Source: Panorpa germanica
Lineage: Eukaryota > Arthropoda > Insecta > Mecoptera > Panorpidae
Assembly: GCA_963678705.1 (NCBI GenBank)
Contig: OY783203.1
Span: 1,054,001 to 1,118,000 of the forward strand
Length of the DNA: 64,000 bases
Direction of reading: 5' to 3'
The notes under the pieces were generated by a model. The model searched no databases, was not told the DNA's origin, and saw only the letters and a list, made by a program, of their open reading frames with translations. The stretch's first letter is position 1. Each line of letters opens with the position of its first letter. The position numbers and the translations under genes were made by a program. Shown in pieces: positions 41,703 to 52,981 of the stretch.

Positions 41703-41780
41703 CCCGCTAAACACAAAACGTGGATTTTACTTCAATACATAATGTTTAATGTATTTAATTATTAACATAATTTTATTACA
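41703..41780 (+). mobile_element. End of a TIR element (CCCGCTAAACACAAAACG family)
   Basis: CCCGCTAAACACAAAACGTG begins the stretch. Related ends are seen at 45449, 49672 and 50735. A matching opposite arm (GGTAAACTT...TATGTTAAATAAAC) lies at 42907-42950, so this may be one end of a roughly 1.25 kb copy or a solo end. Confidence 0.4.
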
Positions 41781-43368
41781 TAGTCATAAAAGAAGTGCAA
41801 ACTTTTAAAGTTTAACTTGTAATGTACCGTACAGACTGGTGCGGCATAAACATGCGACATTCAATATTTTTTCATTCATAGATTGACATTATTTAGACAT
41901 GAGAGCCACATAAATATGCGACACTAATAAAACCCTTATTTATGCTCTTTTTAAAAATTCTAGATAGTATTTTTATGAAACAAAAATGTTTCAATCCTAA
42001 GTCGTCCCAAAGTCTCAGTTAAACTTCAGTTATTGCATAATTGAAATTGGCACGTGCTAAGAGTCGCACGCTGCTCTCTCAGCACCTACACATCTTTTGC
42101 GCTAAGTTTATAACATTAAGAAATACATATATATTAATATTATTTTTTCAATTACAAGTACTGATATTATTATTTGAAATTCCAATTTAATTGCTTCATT
42201 TTATGTTTGCATTTATTTTAATTGCAATTTATTATTATTTTTTATTGACATTTTTTATAATTATACAACAAGGTTAAGTAAATATATGTTGTACTATTAC
42301 TTGTTTTATGAACGATTATGTTAGATTTAGATAATGAAACTAATTTGAGCATGTGCACACTTAATTACTATTTCCATTTCCATTACGGCGTACTTGTAAA
42401 ATTAGTTCCTCGGACTTGATGGAATTCATTGATTTATGTACTGGTAAACCTCCAATATAAAATCACTTGGACTAATTCTGGTAAGACGCTAGCAGGATTG
42501 ACAAGACGGAGAGGAAGAAGATGATAAAGATAGAATTGTGCGTTTGGTATATTGAAATATCTAATAAATCTGTTATACTAAATAAGATGGGATCTGTAAC
42601 AAATTTACACTGGGTAGAACAGAATTTCAGATTTTATAAAAAGTCACCTCTTGAAAATTATAAATATTTACACTGGATAAATTAGAATCTGTGACAGAGT
42701 TGAATCTGTTATAAATTAAGAACTGAAACGAACGGATAACATTTAAATTTACAATGGAATACAATGGAATCTGATTTTGTTGCCCCTGCGATAAACCGGT
42801 ATGTGAACTATTTAACACCAGTCCCAAGAAATCATATTTACAATACTGCAATATTTTGTACCAATAACTTTTCTTATGTAAACTTTACATTTTATGTAAG
42901 GTTATGTAACAGGTAAACTTTCTTATGTTAAATAAACCTAAAATATATGTAAGTAAGTAAGTATGTAAACTAAGAATCAAAATTTAAAAAATAAATCCAC
43001 TGATTGTAGTTTTTCCATTCAAAAATTCAATTTTATCTAATGTTAATTTATATAAGATCAAATTTATTCCAGTGTAAATTTTTGTGGTTCAAGTGATGAC
43101 CCGCCTGCACAATTCTTATATAAATACAATTTTGTCAATCAGCAATTTTGAATTTGTTTTGTGAATTTAATTTGCAAGTATGTTTTTATATCATTTTGGA
43201 GACCACTGTAAAATGAACCGCTTATTTGTTTGTTTGTAATTATTTAAGTTATGAATGTCAAAAGCCTTTTGAGCACCAAGTGATAGCTCCTTCTATATTG
43301 ACAAATATGTTATTTTTATTTGTAATTATATTTAACTTTTCAGAACTTTTACAGAATAGTTATAAAGA

Positions 43369-46300
43369 ATGTATGACAAAACAGATAAATATGGCGACCC
43401 ACCATCTCAACCTAATTCACCAAAGAATGTCAGGGACAATAATAACATTTCAAGAATTGATATAATCCGCGGGTCCTTAAGGGTGGAGAGGCCCCACTAC
43501 CAACAGAACCAGCTGAACGATATGCTCAATTATGTGAAGCCGAATAATAATAGTAAGGAATCCCACCAATGAAAACAGATTTCTATTCCTAAATCCTCAA
43601 TGAGATTCAAAGACAAGTAGTGCTCGCTGCAATGGAACCTTTTTTGTTTATAGCGACATAAATCTTTCTGCCGTTTTCCGTTAAATTTAGACATTTTATA
43701 ATCAGTTTTAAAAATACGTTAATCTGGATTTAGAGTTCAGAATTCGACAATTCTGTCTTTGCTAATTTCATTCTTTTCCATCGACATAATTTTCGATAAT
43801 TGAATTTATAGTTTGCAGAAAAGTGAAATCGTATTGCAAATCCATTGAACCAGTGAAATGCATTGTACGATCGGTGCCTGTCCTGGACTGGTTGCCCCGG
43901 TATCAACTCAAGAACTGGATTGTTGGTGACATCATATCCGGAATGACGGTGGCCATTATGCATATTCCACAAGGTACGATTCGTTTAGAGAACACCCTGA
44001 TTACATTATAATCATCATCACTTATATTACAACAAGTCTATTATTTTCAGGAATGGGCTATGCTCTTCTAAGCAATGTTCCCCCAGTCGTGGGCATTTAT
44101 ACCGCCTTCTTTCCTGTCTTAACTTACTTCTTATTAGGGACAGCCAGACATAATTCTATGGGTAAGAATATCTATTTCTCAGCAAACATTAAAGAAAGAA
44201 AATTACTAAAGTCTGTCGGCCATTACAAATATTCGACAGAGAACAACAAAATATTTCTACATTATTTATTTTAGGTAGCTTTGCGTTGATTAGCTTGATG
44301 ACTGGGAAAATAGTAATGACTTACAGCAATATGGATTACAGTTCCGGAAATAGTTTCAATGCCACTGATGGTACCATAATGGAAACAGGAACTGATCCGC
44401 CGGACTCGTACAGTCCAGTGGAAGTTGCTACTGCAGTTTCATTGATGGTTGGAATATTCCAGGTAAAACACATTCAGTCGTTAGTTGCTTTTGTAATAAA
44501 CATAAAGTGTGCATCTCGTGAATACTGGTATAAATGGTTGGTATGTTGCCATAAATATATCCTTTAGGAAAATGCACTCTACTGAAACATCTACAAAGAT
44601 CTATGAGGCCTCAGCCCATTAAAACTGTTAACATAATAGAGGCATAATTGATCCATTAGAATTTACTCGTTTTACAGATTCTCATGTATGTGATGCGTCT
44701 TGGTATTTTAAGTTCTTTGTTGTCGGAGACTTTGATCTCCGGGTTCACGACAGCTGCTGCCTTCCATGTTCTAACTTCACAAGTTAAAGATGTATTCGGG
44801 CTAAATTTACCACCAGTTAAAGAATCTATGTTTAAGTTAATATACGTAAGAAAATCACACGTGTACTTATTATTATCATTATGTTATTTTCAATAAAACG
44901 TATTTTCTGTTTATTCACAGACTTATATTGCAATATTTAAAGGATTGGATCAAGTAAACTACGCTGCGATGATTACATCCGCTGTAACTATATTCGTTTT
45001 ATTTTTTAACAACGAAGTTCTAAGGGTTAGTATTAGTTAGTAACTTACAATTACGTTGGTGACGTATTTTTTTATGCACTGATTGCAAACCTTAGCCCGA
45101 ATCTACCCGAAGCGAATGTGATTACTACTGTTGTTAGAGAGAGACAGTGAGAGATCGAACACGAGGAAAGGCACAATAGTCGGCTGATTGCAAACTAAAC
45201 GCGAAACGAAGTTTTCAACAAAAACGAGCACGAGCCATGTCGAGCCGTGTATCGTGACTATAGAATTTTTAGCAATAGAAAAACAGAGGATTCTATTGTG
45301 TTATATTTGATTGTATGTATGTATTTAAATATTTTTCAATAGTATTCGTAAACATCTCTGTTGATGAAATCAACAATCCCCTGCGACCGAGAAATATAGT
45401 CGGTATGATATATGCCGATACGGTGTGTATACAAATCTATAAAACTTGCCGCTAAACACAAAATGTGTTGGAGAATTGCCCACCTACCCGAGTCACCGAA
45501 TATGTAATATGTATGTCAATTTTACAGACAATTAAACTATTTTTTTAATATTCTAGATATGGGTAGCTAAAAGATGTCATTTTCCAATTCCAATTGAGCT
45601 AATTGCTGTAATTAGTGGAACTTTGGTTTCACGATTTGGAAATTTGGAAGAACTCTACGGAATTCCCACTGTCGGCCATATTCCAACAGGGTGAGTACTG
45701 CGAAATGACCAACGAATAAAATTACTTATTATATTTTAATCAGTTTGTACCATCATCAACTACTGTAATAACAACCGGAATATTACGCAGTAAAACAAAA
45801 TTCAGTCAATTTTTGGATATTTAATAAAATAGAAACGCCAATAAACGTTTAATAAAAAATCGACATCTAAAAAGTAAATTCACAATGCAATTATCTGTTA
45901 GTCTGTTTGCATACAATCAGGCGTACAGTACAACCTCATACATTATACATAGGTTTATTTAAATTTCAATTAATATATGATAAGTTGCACATGAGAATTA
46001 TAGTCTTGTTATAAAATGTTTCAGATTTCCAGAGCCTACAGTACCTCGAGGTTCTTTATTGGCCACTGTAGCTGTTGAGAGTTTCCCGATTGCAATGGTT
46101 TCCTTCACAGTGGCTATGTCAATGGCTCTAATATTTGCGCAGAAATTAGGTTACAGTATTGACTCTAATCAAGAACTCTTAGCACAGGTTGGTTTAACTG
46201 AAGTAAATAGATTCCATTGTAAAAGAACTGCTGTCATTAAATATATTAGGAGCTAGATTCACAAACAAAGAGTCATATCGTATTGTAATCATAACTAATT

Positions 46301-49300
46301 GTATAGGATTTTCCAGGGTAGTGGAAATATTGTCGGATCCTTCTTCAGTTGTATACCGTTCTCAGCTTCCATTTCAAGATCTATGATTCAGGAGAAAGTT
46401 GGAGGAAAAACCCAGTTAGCTTCTGTTATTTCTTGTGCATTATTAGCAGTCGTTCTTCTGTGGGTTGGACCGTTCTTTGAACCTTTACCTAAGGTAACCA
46501 AAAGAGTTCTCGTTACAAACTAATAAAAACAAAAGAGTATGATTTTTAAAACTTTTGTTAAAAGTGTGTTTTAGCCAGTATTATTATCGTTGCTCTTAAA
46601 GGAATGTTGGTGCAAGTTGTAATGGTGAAGAAATTTGCGAAATTAAACAAATTTGATGCCCTGGTGTGGATTGTCACTTTTTGTTCCGTCATCATAATAA
46701 GTATAGATATAGGTGAGTGAAATTATCTAGGTAGACCTGCTTAAGACGCATCAAATAAGCTAACATAACCTTAGTAGAATATTCAATCTTCTGACTTATT
46801 ACATTATGAAAGTTCTGAATTTTTTTTTAAGGGCTCCTGATTGGCGTGATCTTATCTTTAGCAAGTCTCATCATTCAGGCAATGAAGCCATACACTTGCC
46901 TTCTGGGTAATATGCCAAATACAGATCTATATCTGGATACTAAGCGATATAAAGGGGTAAGGGCCAATAATATGTAGAACTCATGACATAATATAAACTG
47001 CCTGCTAAACCCAGTTAGTAATCATCCGTCACACGCAAGTTGGACAATGACAATGTGTGATCCTTATCGCTCTTGCCAGAGTCGCGAGGCAGAGTTTCTC
47101 AGCATGATGTAAATCATAAAAATGCCACCTCTTAAATATGTGTCTTCGAAAGGCAAGTGCTTGAAATGCCACCTGGAAATTATAAATCGTATACGTAAAT
47201 ATAGGAATAGCATATTGTTTAAATTGTACCACTCAGTATAAAGTTTTTCGTACCATGTCAAGTAGCTTTTCAACGCCTCACATCTACTCCCTGACTCTAT
47301 GAGCGTATGTAGCTCCATCTCTGTTGTAAATGTTCAACTGTGAAGTAAAATTATTCAGCGACATATTATTTTAGTAGTTTTCTTTTTCATTAAATTGTTA
47401 TAAATATAAAAAAAATATACTAAAATAACTCATAAACTGATATAAACTGTTTAAAGACACAACAAATTAATAAAAAAGAAAACTTACAATTCTCAACGTA
47501 AAATACAATTTATCCTAACATCCATTTTAAGACAAGCGTCCACAGGTCCGTATGGTTCCAGACTTCAATTTTCGTTGTATAACTCGCACTGTTATCAGTC
47601 AGTCTAAATGGTTTAATTATTAGATAATGAGAGATAGTTATTACATGAAGTCTAAAATAAATTTGTTTTCCTTTGACCTTATCTCTGTTTGCAGACCGTC
47701 GAAATTCCGCACGTGAAAATATTCCACTACTGCGGTGGTTTGAACTTTGCGTCTCGAACTCATTTCAATTCTGAATTATATCGGTTGGTGCACTGGGATA
47801 CGGAAAAAAAACTGCAGGTTAGTTATGTATAAATTACTTCTCATTTAATTACTAAAAAAGAAGTTTTATTATTAAGGCATTGTATATTATATAGCTAAAA
47901 TATTTTCTTATAATAAAATCAGTCTTCATAGCGTCCTCACTGGTACAACATTTCTTATATTTCACTCACACTCCTGGATGAGTGTGAGTGAGATATAAAC
48001 ATGTGTAGAGAAAAGTTGCTCCAGTAAGGGCAAGTAAGGGCTTCATACTTACGCTGAACAGTAGGTTTACGAGGATAAAGTGTATCAATATACATTAAAC
48101 ATGTATACATATTTTACAATATTAATTGTAATACATTTTTAGATAAAGATTTCATGTTTCATTTTCATACAGAAAACCTTTCAGACTATATTAAAAAATA
48201 TAACTCATCACTCAACAAGTTCGTAAGATTTTTTCAATTATGTCATTACACTCGTCACACATATTGAGTGATGGTTATTTTATTAACACAAAGTAACATA
48301 CGTAATTAATACATAACATTGATTTATGTAATATTTATGTTTCGTATTTCGTGTACTTAATTTATTAGTTTTTTTTTTAAATTTATTTCACATCTGTTTA
48401 TTCCCGATGCTAAGTTTTATCATCGACGACCACCTACTATTTTGTAAGTTTTTATGGTGTCAAGGTTTCATATATGTGAACTATATTGCTGCCTCATAAA
48501 TGTATGATTCGTAAATAATTAAACTTAAAAACATCAAACCCAGAAAATATCCGGGAATCAAACCCGAAGACAGCAATCGCTAACTCATTGTATAATCTAA
48601 TTATTATAAATAATATTTTAATGAAACTGATGATAGACTACTAAAACATATAGGGAACGAAAGAAACGATCCCTAGTTTAAAGTGAATATTAAAAATTAT
48701 TTTAGTAAGCGAGGTTCAAGCAAATATGGAAAATAAATTTTCTAGTTTATTTTTTAATTGATTATATGCAATGTATAATCGGTTTAATAATTGAAATCGG
48801 GAATCGGGAAATTATAATAAGGAACCGGTAAAATAACGCAACATAACATAAATAACGATTCAAATTATATTTTTTCAATAACTTAACGGTACTTTACACC
48901 TACGGAATATAATGCTTATAAGTCTAAAAAATTGTTATAGCAGCATTATATTTGAATCGTTATTTTTCCGGTGCCTGGTTAAAATAGTAGGTCGATGATA
49001 AGACTAGTAACAGAAATATTTATTAGCATTTTATCATATACAATATAATTTCTTAAATCTACTCTTAATAATTGTGCGTAATTGTTTCTGCCTTAAGCTT
49101 TACTGCTATAAAATTGTACTATATTTATTCTATCAATATTTGTTTTCTTTTCTCATTTGTATATAATTCTACGATAGTGCTAATGAACCATATTAATTTG
49201 ACAAAGTTACCAATTACTTTTGAACGTATGCCAAGCCAAATTTCTTCATAAAATCAGTGTTATTTATAATATTGCTTCAAAATATCACAATTGTAGTACT

Positions 49301-52300
49301 TAACTTAAATTATTTTTTGTATTACATTATTTTCATAACACTTATACAATTCGCTATTAATTTGCCTGTTATTATCTAATTGGGAACAAAGTTGTAAAAA
49401 TAAAAACTAAAAACGTAGGCAACATTATGTCAAAACATTTATTTATAAAGCAATTAAAGGCAATTTATGACACACTTATTTGATAATACTATATTGTAAA
49501 AATCCATTGCCAACTATTTAAGCGTTATTATCATAATATCACTAAAATTATAGTTATCATAAATAATTAAGCTCTATGATTTATTGCTCTTGAAATATAA
49601 CTCCTCTTCTATCTTACTTTATTAAAAGAAATAGAAAATTCATTGACAAGGCACTAATTTATTTTAAACTACTCACTAAACACAAAACGTAAACTCTTGT
49701 ATTATTTAACATAATATTATTTACCTAACGTTACGTTTTAATATTTACATAATTAAGTTTAACATGATTCTTCGACATACTACATTAAAAATATTTAACT
49801 AACATATTAATTTAACATATTTAAAAATTTATTAACGTTTGAAAATATAAATTTATGTCAACAGAATAATTTTATTATATAACTTTACCATATACTAACC
49901 TAAAAAATATGATGTAACGGGTAAACTTATGTTAAATAAACATTTAATATACGTAACTGTTTTAGCGGGTACTTATACAGTTTTACTCTAGGTCATGTTA
50001 GTATATTTATAGTTTGTACATACATTTTTTTCTAAATTTGATTTTTAAAGATTTTGTTTAATGAAAATTTTACATAATATTTACATACTTATTTCTTTAT
50101 CTTAACTATAGAATTCGTATGTAAATGTAAAATATACTTAACTCTGTTGAGTGAGTAGATGGATTAAATTCGAACGAATGCTTGAAAAAGACCTCTCTGA
50201 TTAACACAAATATAAGTAACTTACAAAGTGGAATCAGAAAAGTTTGTTCATTTGTAAGCGCTTTTGTAATTTTTTCACTAAACATTTTCAAATAGTAAAT
50301 TTATGATTACTTAGTACTTTTTAAAAATTTATAATGCTTAGTATAGGGTACAGTAATTTAAATACAGTTTTCTTAAATCATGCATTCTTCATAGATATTT
50401 AGCTTAAGATCTTTTAATAAAAAATTTCTAAATCGTAATATAAATATAACTGTACTAGTTTATTCACGACTTGTACCTTATCTCTCATATGTTTTGTATA
50501 CTAATAAACGTAATTGTTTCAGGAACCATCGAATATTAAATGTGTCATTTTAGATTTCTCTGCTGTAAGTTATATCGATCCATCCGGAGTCGGTTCTTTA
50601 AGAGACCTTGTTATTGATTTCCAAAAACTTAATATTTATATATATTTGGCATGTTGTTCATGTAAGTATAAAATTAACTAATTGTGGAAATTATTTAAAA
50701 TATTTAGTAAATTTCTTTTCTATCTCTTATTCTCTAAACACAAAACATAAATATTACATACTCAATAGTGTTCAATGATATGTAAAATTTACATAAGATG
50801 TTCGCTAATTAACATAGTAATATGGTTTTTTATATAAAAATGTTCTACATAAAATTTATATATATTTAAAAAAAGAATATGTTAATCTAAACACAATAAA
50901 TTACTTAAGAAAAATACATATCTGTAAAGATGAATTTTCAAACGCAGAAAAAGAATTCCCCTGACGATATTTAATATCTAAAAGTTCTCTCCATTTTGTC
51001 TATGATATTCATAGTGAATTAGTTTTAGCATCTTCTCAAAGAAAAACTGAATTCAATTTTTTAAAATCTCAGGAGTTTTAAAAAGTTCTATCTTTTCTAA
51101 TTGGTCAGCGAATTTCTTTCTAAACATTGTCAACTTTTGTCGTAACGAGAATTTACGTTTGGAAAATCCATATTAACGTTTTATAATTATGAGTTTCCAA
51201 TGTGATATAGTAATATTATTAATTTATTTTAAAGTTAAATGAAAAATAAATCTAAATGCATTTCCTAGAAACAGTTTATATTTGAAAATTAAACCTAACC
51301 TAAAATTTTGCAACATTCGTTTTATTTCATGAGCAGATTTCAATAAGTAAACAGAATAATTTTAAATTAACATTGTGATACTTGCCCACAAAGTACGTAT
51401 TATCAAATATTAAATAAATAAACTGTCTCACTGAGAGTATGAGATAAACTATCAAGTTTTCGGGTTCGGTTTCCGGACCAGCGTCATACTTATACATAAG
51501 TAATAAAAACAAAAACGTAAATGCATTACGCTCAAAAGAAAGTTTGTTCAATTACTCACAATTGATATCAGATACGTCAAATAAGTAAAACACTAATTTA
51601 GTATTTGTTATTAATTAATTGTTCATTAATTAATTCAAAATTCCAGTATATGAACATTAATAAACGAGTCGGACGTTAGAGCAAAAATTAAACTATAAAG
51701 TATCAACAAAATAATTCCAAACAGTTCTGCAAGAAATAAACAAACTATTTGAGGCATTGCCGAGGCAAGCCGAGATCGGTTCGTTACAATGATCGTATGC
51801 AGCAATCTATTACTTTCAACTAATTTTTTCAGTATTAGTGATATTATTTTATAAATAGGTAACATGAAAGTTAAAAAAAGATATAAAGGTAAAATAGTAA
51901 AAATGTCTCACATAATATGAAATTATCATAACTTCAATCAAAATTCTTTGAATTTCGTTGTGGCGAAACCTTCACCTAGATAATGCTTCATATTGAATAA
52001 TCTGATATCAAAATAAGAAGACAGAAGAAAATAAGACGTATCCTAATTTTCTGAACTGTCTCCACAAACTCTGTATGATCTTTATCACATTGCAAACTCG
52101 ATTCTTAAATAAGCTTTCATCCTAAGTAATTTCTTGTGTTCAGATACTATTAACATACAAACCAACTGTGGATTCACTGCGAAAATTTCCCAATTTTCAC
52201 AAATGCTCAGTTGAGAACAGGTGGCTTGCTCTATTAAATATGTCCACATGGAAATCATCCGCACAGATCACTGTAATAAAAATAATTTCATCAAACATAA

Positions 52301-52445
52301 TTTAAAAAAAACAAAATTTATTTTAGGTCCAGTGTATGAAACCCTTCAAAAATGCGACATTTATGAAAAAATCGAATCAGTTTTTACAACTTTTCCAACT
52401 ATTCATGATGCTGTCCATTCCGCAAATAAACTAAGCAAGATATAA
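43369..52445 (+). CDS. SLC26 (sulfate/anion transporter) family protein, complete
   Basis: Fourteen exons: 43369-43552, 43812-43973, 44051-44161, 44275-44462, 44678-44845, 44921-45025, 45557-45690, 46025-46187, 46317-46493, 46565-46712, 46832-46956, 47695-47817, 50523-50661 and 52327-52445. All phases join, giving 681 residues, a normal SLC26 length. The family moves sulfate, chloride, bicarbonate or related anions across membranes. Visible features are the N-terminal VERPHYQQNQL and the signature region IPQGMGYALLSNVPPVVGIY. The later membrane core includes GSGNIVGSFFSCIPFSASIS and CVLASIIIVALKGM. A cytoplasmic STAS domain follows from exon 12 (VEIPHVKIFHYCGGLNF, then VSYIDPSGVGSL). A loop carries an NAT glycosylation site. 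Two acceptors are not the obvious ones: exon 2 uses TATAG before 43812, and exon 10 uses TTAAAAG before 46565. Only these keep the frame and the conserved residues. Substrate is not predictable. AATAAA lies at 52450. Confidence 0.96.
47338..47530. mobile_element. Decayed copy of the 60.5-kb hairpin MITE
   Basis: The arm at 47338-47400 (TTTTCTTTTTCATTAAATTG) matches the left arm of the element at 60538. A degraded opposite arm (AATTAATAAAAAAGAAAAC) follows near 47466-47485. It lies in an SLC26 intron. Confidence 0.5.
48361..48590 (-). mobile_element. tRNA-derived SINE, minus strand, best copy
   Basis: On the minus strand a box B (TCTTCGGGTTTGATTCCCGG) leads into ATATTTTCTGGGTTTGATG, then GAGGCAGCAATATAGTTCAC, and ends near GGGAATAAACAG before a T-rich end. 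It shares its body with 38800-39010 and its head with 1202-1255. It lies in the long SLC26 intron 47818-50522. Confidence 0.6.
49672..49970. mobile_element. TIR element, about 300 bases
   Basis: The left end CACTAAACACAAAACGTAAA and the right end, read in reverse (ACCCGCTAAAACAGTTACGT), are imperfect inverted repeats. The inner arms share TTTAACATAA and TTTACC. This is a non-autonomous DNA element in an SLC26 intron. The family is not identified. Confidence 0.5.
51459..51485 (+). repeat. SINE box B fragment
   Basis: TTCGGGTTCGGTTTCCGGAC matches the box B region at 19054-19075 at all but a few positions. The rest of the element is not recognisable. Confidence 0.4.
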
Positions 52446-52830
52446 TTTAAATAAAATAGGAGAAACTGTGGGAGCAACTAATAGATAATTTAGTTATTTT
52501 TAATGTAATAGTATCAATCTAATACTTACTAAAAGAAGTAAAATGTATAAAAAAAAACAAAGATTGTAATTTACTTATCAAATACTGTAATGCAAAAAAA
52601 TTCATATAATAATTTAAATTTTGGTGTGTATGAAATACTAATGTATCATTGTAGTTAATACTCGTATAAATAAACCACACATTCATATAATATTTACTTA
52701 GCAAAAATGTTACTTCTTTCTTCACATCTAATAATATAATAAACAGTTCTAAATTACATAATCTAAATAAAATTTTAAATAAATAACATTGTTTTTATAA
52801 ATAAACATAAGCATAAGAAGCAATCCACAA

Positions 52831-52981
52831 TTATAAATTATTGGCCTCTTCCTCCATAGTTCTGTAAACATATAATGGTGCAACTGCAATGATTATTCTA
52901 CATAACATAAAAGAATTTGATTAATAATCAAATATTTACAGTATATCTTCAATCGCCAAATCATGTAAACTAACTGCAGAC
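52831..52981 (-). other. Last two mini-exons of the array gene
   Basis: Exon 52940-52981 (42 bases, phase 2 to phase 2) encodes SAVSLHDLAIEDI. The terminal exon 52861-52831 begins with the third base of a codon, encodes TMEEEANNL and ends in TAA. Acceptors TTTTTCTAG and TTTACAG are both good. Confidence 0.75.

Larger units (their letters stand above)
37101..43368. other. Spacer upstream of the SLC26 gene
   Basis: About 6 kb with no convincing coding exon. It includes a likely polyadenylation signal for the SMYD gene near 37363, a SINE on the minus strand at 38800-39010, a CCCCAGG minisatellite at 40021-40069, and one end of a TIR element at 41703. The stretch 43344-43368 follows a TTTTCAG acceptor and is probably 5' untranslated sequence of SLC26. 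Confidence 0.5.
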
